From Ananas comosus (taxonomy: Eukaryota; Streptophyta; Magnoliopsida; Poales; Bromeliaceae), in assembly GCF_001540865.1 (NCBI RefSeq), contig NC_033622.1:956504-1020503 (forward strand): DNA of 64,000 nucleotides, written 5' to 3'. Below the pieces are notes generated by a model. The model saw nothing but the letters and a program-made list of their open reading frames with translations, was not told the origin of the DNA and did no database searches. Of the stretch, positions 62,358 to 64,000 are shown in pieces (the first letter of the stretch is position 1; the number at the start of each line of letters is the position of its first letter). Position numbers and translations under genes: made by a program.

Positions 62358-63344
62358 AAATAGAAAAATCTGTGTTTTTTAATTCGTTTTTGATAATATT
62401 AGACTTTTTCTACTATATTTAAAATATCTAGGAAATAAATTTTACGATTCATCGATATTATTTACCTAGTGATTAAAAAAACCCAAAATTAACCGTTGAA
62501 ATTAAAAACCTCATGAAAAGTTAATTATGACGTGGCATTAAGATTTTCAATCAGAAATATTTATCTTACTGTAAATAGTATAAAAAAAATTTTATCCAAA
62601 TTTTATCTGATTTGAATACTTTTATATCGTTAAACTTATAAACGGTACACATCAATCGTTAAAAATTATTAATTTTGAATCCGTCGATCATTAGATAAAT
62701 GATCTCGAAATTAATCTGGAAATACAAAAAAATTCTATATACTTCAAATACGCTAGACCAAGTCTAACGAAACCGATCGTTAATTCAGAAGTTTCATCAT
62801 CGAAAATAACTTAAGAGTACAGAAGCTTCCGTGCTCCTAATAGCATACAAGTCTTACTCATATATCCTTAAACTAATTATTATTTATAATTTTTTATTCA
62901 AAATTTTGTAAGATTATAGTGAAGTTTTACAATCTATCTTTTTTTTTCAACCTAAGTATCCATGAATTACTGATAAAGAAATAAATTATAATTAAAAGAC
63001 TACAATCATTTCTATATTAATAATTCAGAAAATTTAATTATAACAATTAAAATGCTAAACCTACAATAAATAAAAATTATATTTCGAAGGAAAATTAATT
63101 ATTTTTATGATTATTTAAATCAAAATATTAAAAAATTAGTCTTTGCTTTTGGAGTCTAAGATACTGAGTATGTTAGAAATGGTTGTTTCATAGTTTTGCT
63201 TCTTTAAATTGTAGAGTAAGAGGAAATTATTCGGTTAATTTTCTAGATTAATTTTAAATGTCAATTCCTCTCCAGGATTGGTCGCTGAAGGTGTCACGAG
63301 GCATGTTCTAAACGGAGAAATGCCTAACCTCTCTTTCCACCTAC
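62358..63344. other. AT-rich intergenic DNA
   Basis: No gene, clear repeat or structured element was recognised in this stretch. Confidence 0.5.
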
Positions 63345-64000
63345 CTCGCAGTGGTGGCCGAAGAAATAACCAAGAACACAGTACGTATGTGGATCGAAAG
63401 CGCTAACTAATTATTCTAAAAGTACGTACTGATAGGAAAAAAACACTCACCGTATTTAAGAATTCAGTTACAGCACTTACGGGCTTTGACCTGACTCAAT
63501 CCATCCAGAGGTTCGGTCTATTATTTTGGTGTCTCTTATCGTTAGATCTCTTATAGATCGCAGTCCTATTCAACTTAATTATTAGTCTCATCCAACTCAA
63601 CTTATTAATCTTATATTGTTACGAGGCAAGGAAGCTAGACTCTTTTTGTCTCAATAATTAATAGCCAACGGTGTACAGTGAAAGGGAGGAATTTGCAACC
63701 CCTAGGTGCGTCGGCCGTCGAAAGAATGCAACTCCACATGCAGCTACTGTTGGCTTAGATGAGCCAGCATTCTACCCTGTGTGGACTGAGTCAGGTTCGA
63801 ATAGGCGTGAGGCTGGGTTTGACCGAGTTATGTTTGAATTGGCATGAGGCTGATTAAACTGAGTCACAATCGAGATCTGTGAGCATTGTATCTGTACGTC
63901 TTAAGTGAATTGATTGCGTATTTATAATATCTCGAACTTTTGAAATTAATGGTTAGCACCAATGATCGAACAGCTCCAAGGCCTCTACAAGCCCCTACAA
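63345..64000 (+). pseudogene. Broken partial copy of the R2R3-MYB gene (exon 3 fragments)
   Basis: Three blocks match exon 3 of the MYB gene at 54720-56311, in order and in the same orientation: 63345-63380 (about 55688-55724 of the parent), 63674-63747 and 63973-64000 (continuing beyond the window). The second block still reads ASAVERMQLHM in the parental frame. The first gap is a 293-bp insertion of unknown type; the second is a solo LTR. Exons 1-2 and the MYB repeats are not seen upstream, so this is a partial duplicate that cannot make a MYB protein. Confidence 0.85.
63748..63972 (+). mobile_element. Solo LTR of the TRIM family inside the MYB pseudogene
   Basis: 225 bp from TGTTGGC to CGAACA, homologous to 49854-50092 and to the TRIM at 6004-6709. 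The flanks GCTAC and GCTCC match at four of five positions, as expected for a 5-bp duplication with one later change. It interrupts the coding fragment between ATGCAGCT and CCAAGGCC. Confidence 0.85.

Noticed and set aside
1..64000. Search for tRNA, rRNA, CRISPR arrays, viral integrations and organelle DNA inserts
   Set aside because: Nothing convincing was seen; the tRNA-like boxes found belong to SINEs.

Overview
This window is plant nuclear DNA: intron-rich genes with GT-AG introns, spaced by AT-rich DNA full of SINEs, MITEs and LTR-element debris. The very GC-rich first exons of several genes (UGT, Raf-like kinase, RIC1, PPR-CBS) against AT-rich introns point to a monocot, probably a commelinid. 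That is an inference; no species-specific marker was identified.

Six protein-coding loci are supported. (1) 913-1341 (+) is a single-exon, single C2H2 zinc finger protein with two EAR motifs, lying 70 nt downstream of what looks like an LTR end. (2) 18474-25862 (-) has twelve exons encoding a PPR protein with C-terminal CBS domains (CBSPPR1-like). (3) 26944-37430 (+) has about 22 exons encoding a RIC1-type Rab GEF subunit, head-to-head with (2). (4) 40604-46610 (+) has eight exons encoding a PB1-domain Raf-like MAP3K (B4 type). (5) 54720-56311 (+) has three exons encoding an R2R3-MYB of the RAX/MYB36 group. (6) 58011-61975 (-) has two exons encoding a UGT78-like flavonoid/anthocyanidin 3-O-glycosyltransferase. 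Fragments of a second copy of the MYB gene, broken by insertions, occupy 63345-64000.

The mobile fraction includes a copia element with gag and protease but no recognisable pol (4758-7796), carrying a nested TRIM (6004-6709); two solo LTRs of that TRIM; a small CACTA element; a hAT-type MITE nested in a SINE; a Harbinger-type MITE; and two SINE families that share a 3' end with the palindrome GGTAGCATGCTACC. Several insertions have clear target-site duplications.

The strangest structure is at 9620-15570. Bases 12629-15336 are the exact base-by-base complement of 9620-12327 in the SAME left-to-right order: complemented but not reversed, at a constant offset of 3009, over 2,708 bp. No known replication, repair or transposition route makes this. 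The copied segment contains a SINE with intact target-site duplications, so 9620-12327 is the natural sequence and 12629-15336 the derived one. After 15336 the relation continues imperfectly to about 15570, just before the window's only N (15604). An assembly or gap-filling error is by far the likeliest cause, and annotation inside 12629-15570 should not be trusted until raw reads are checked.
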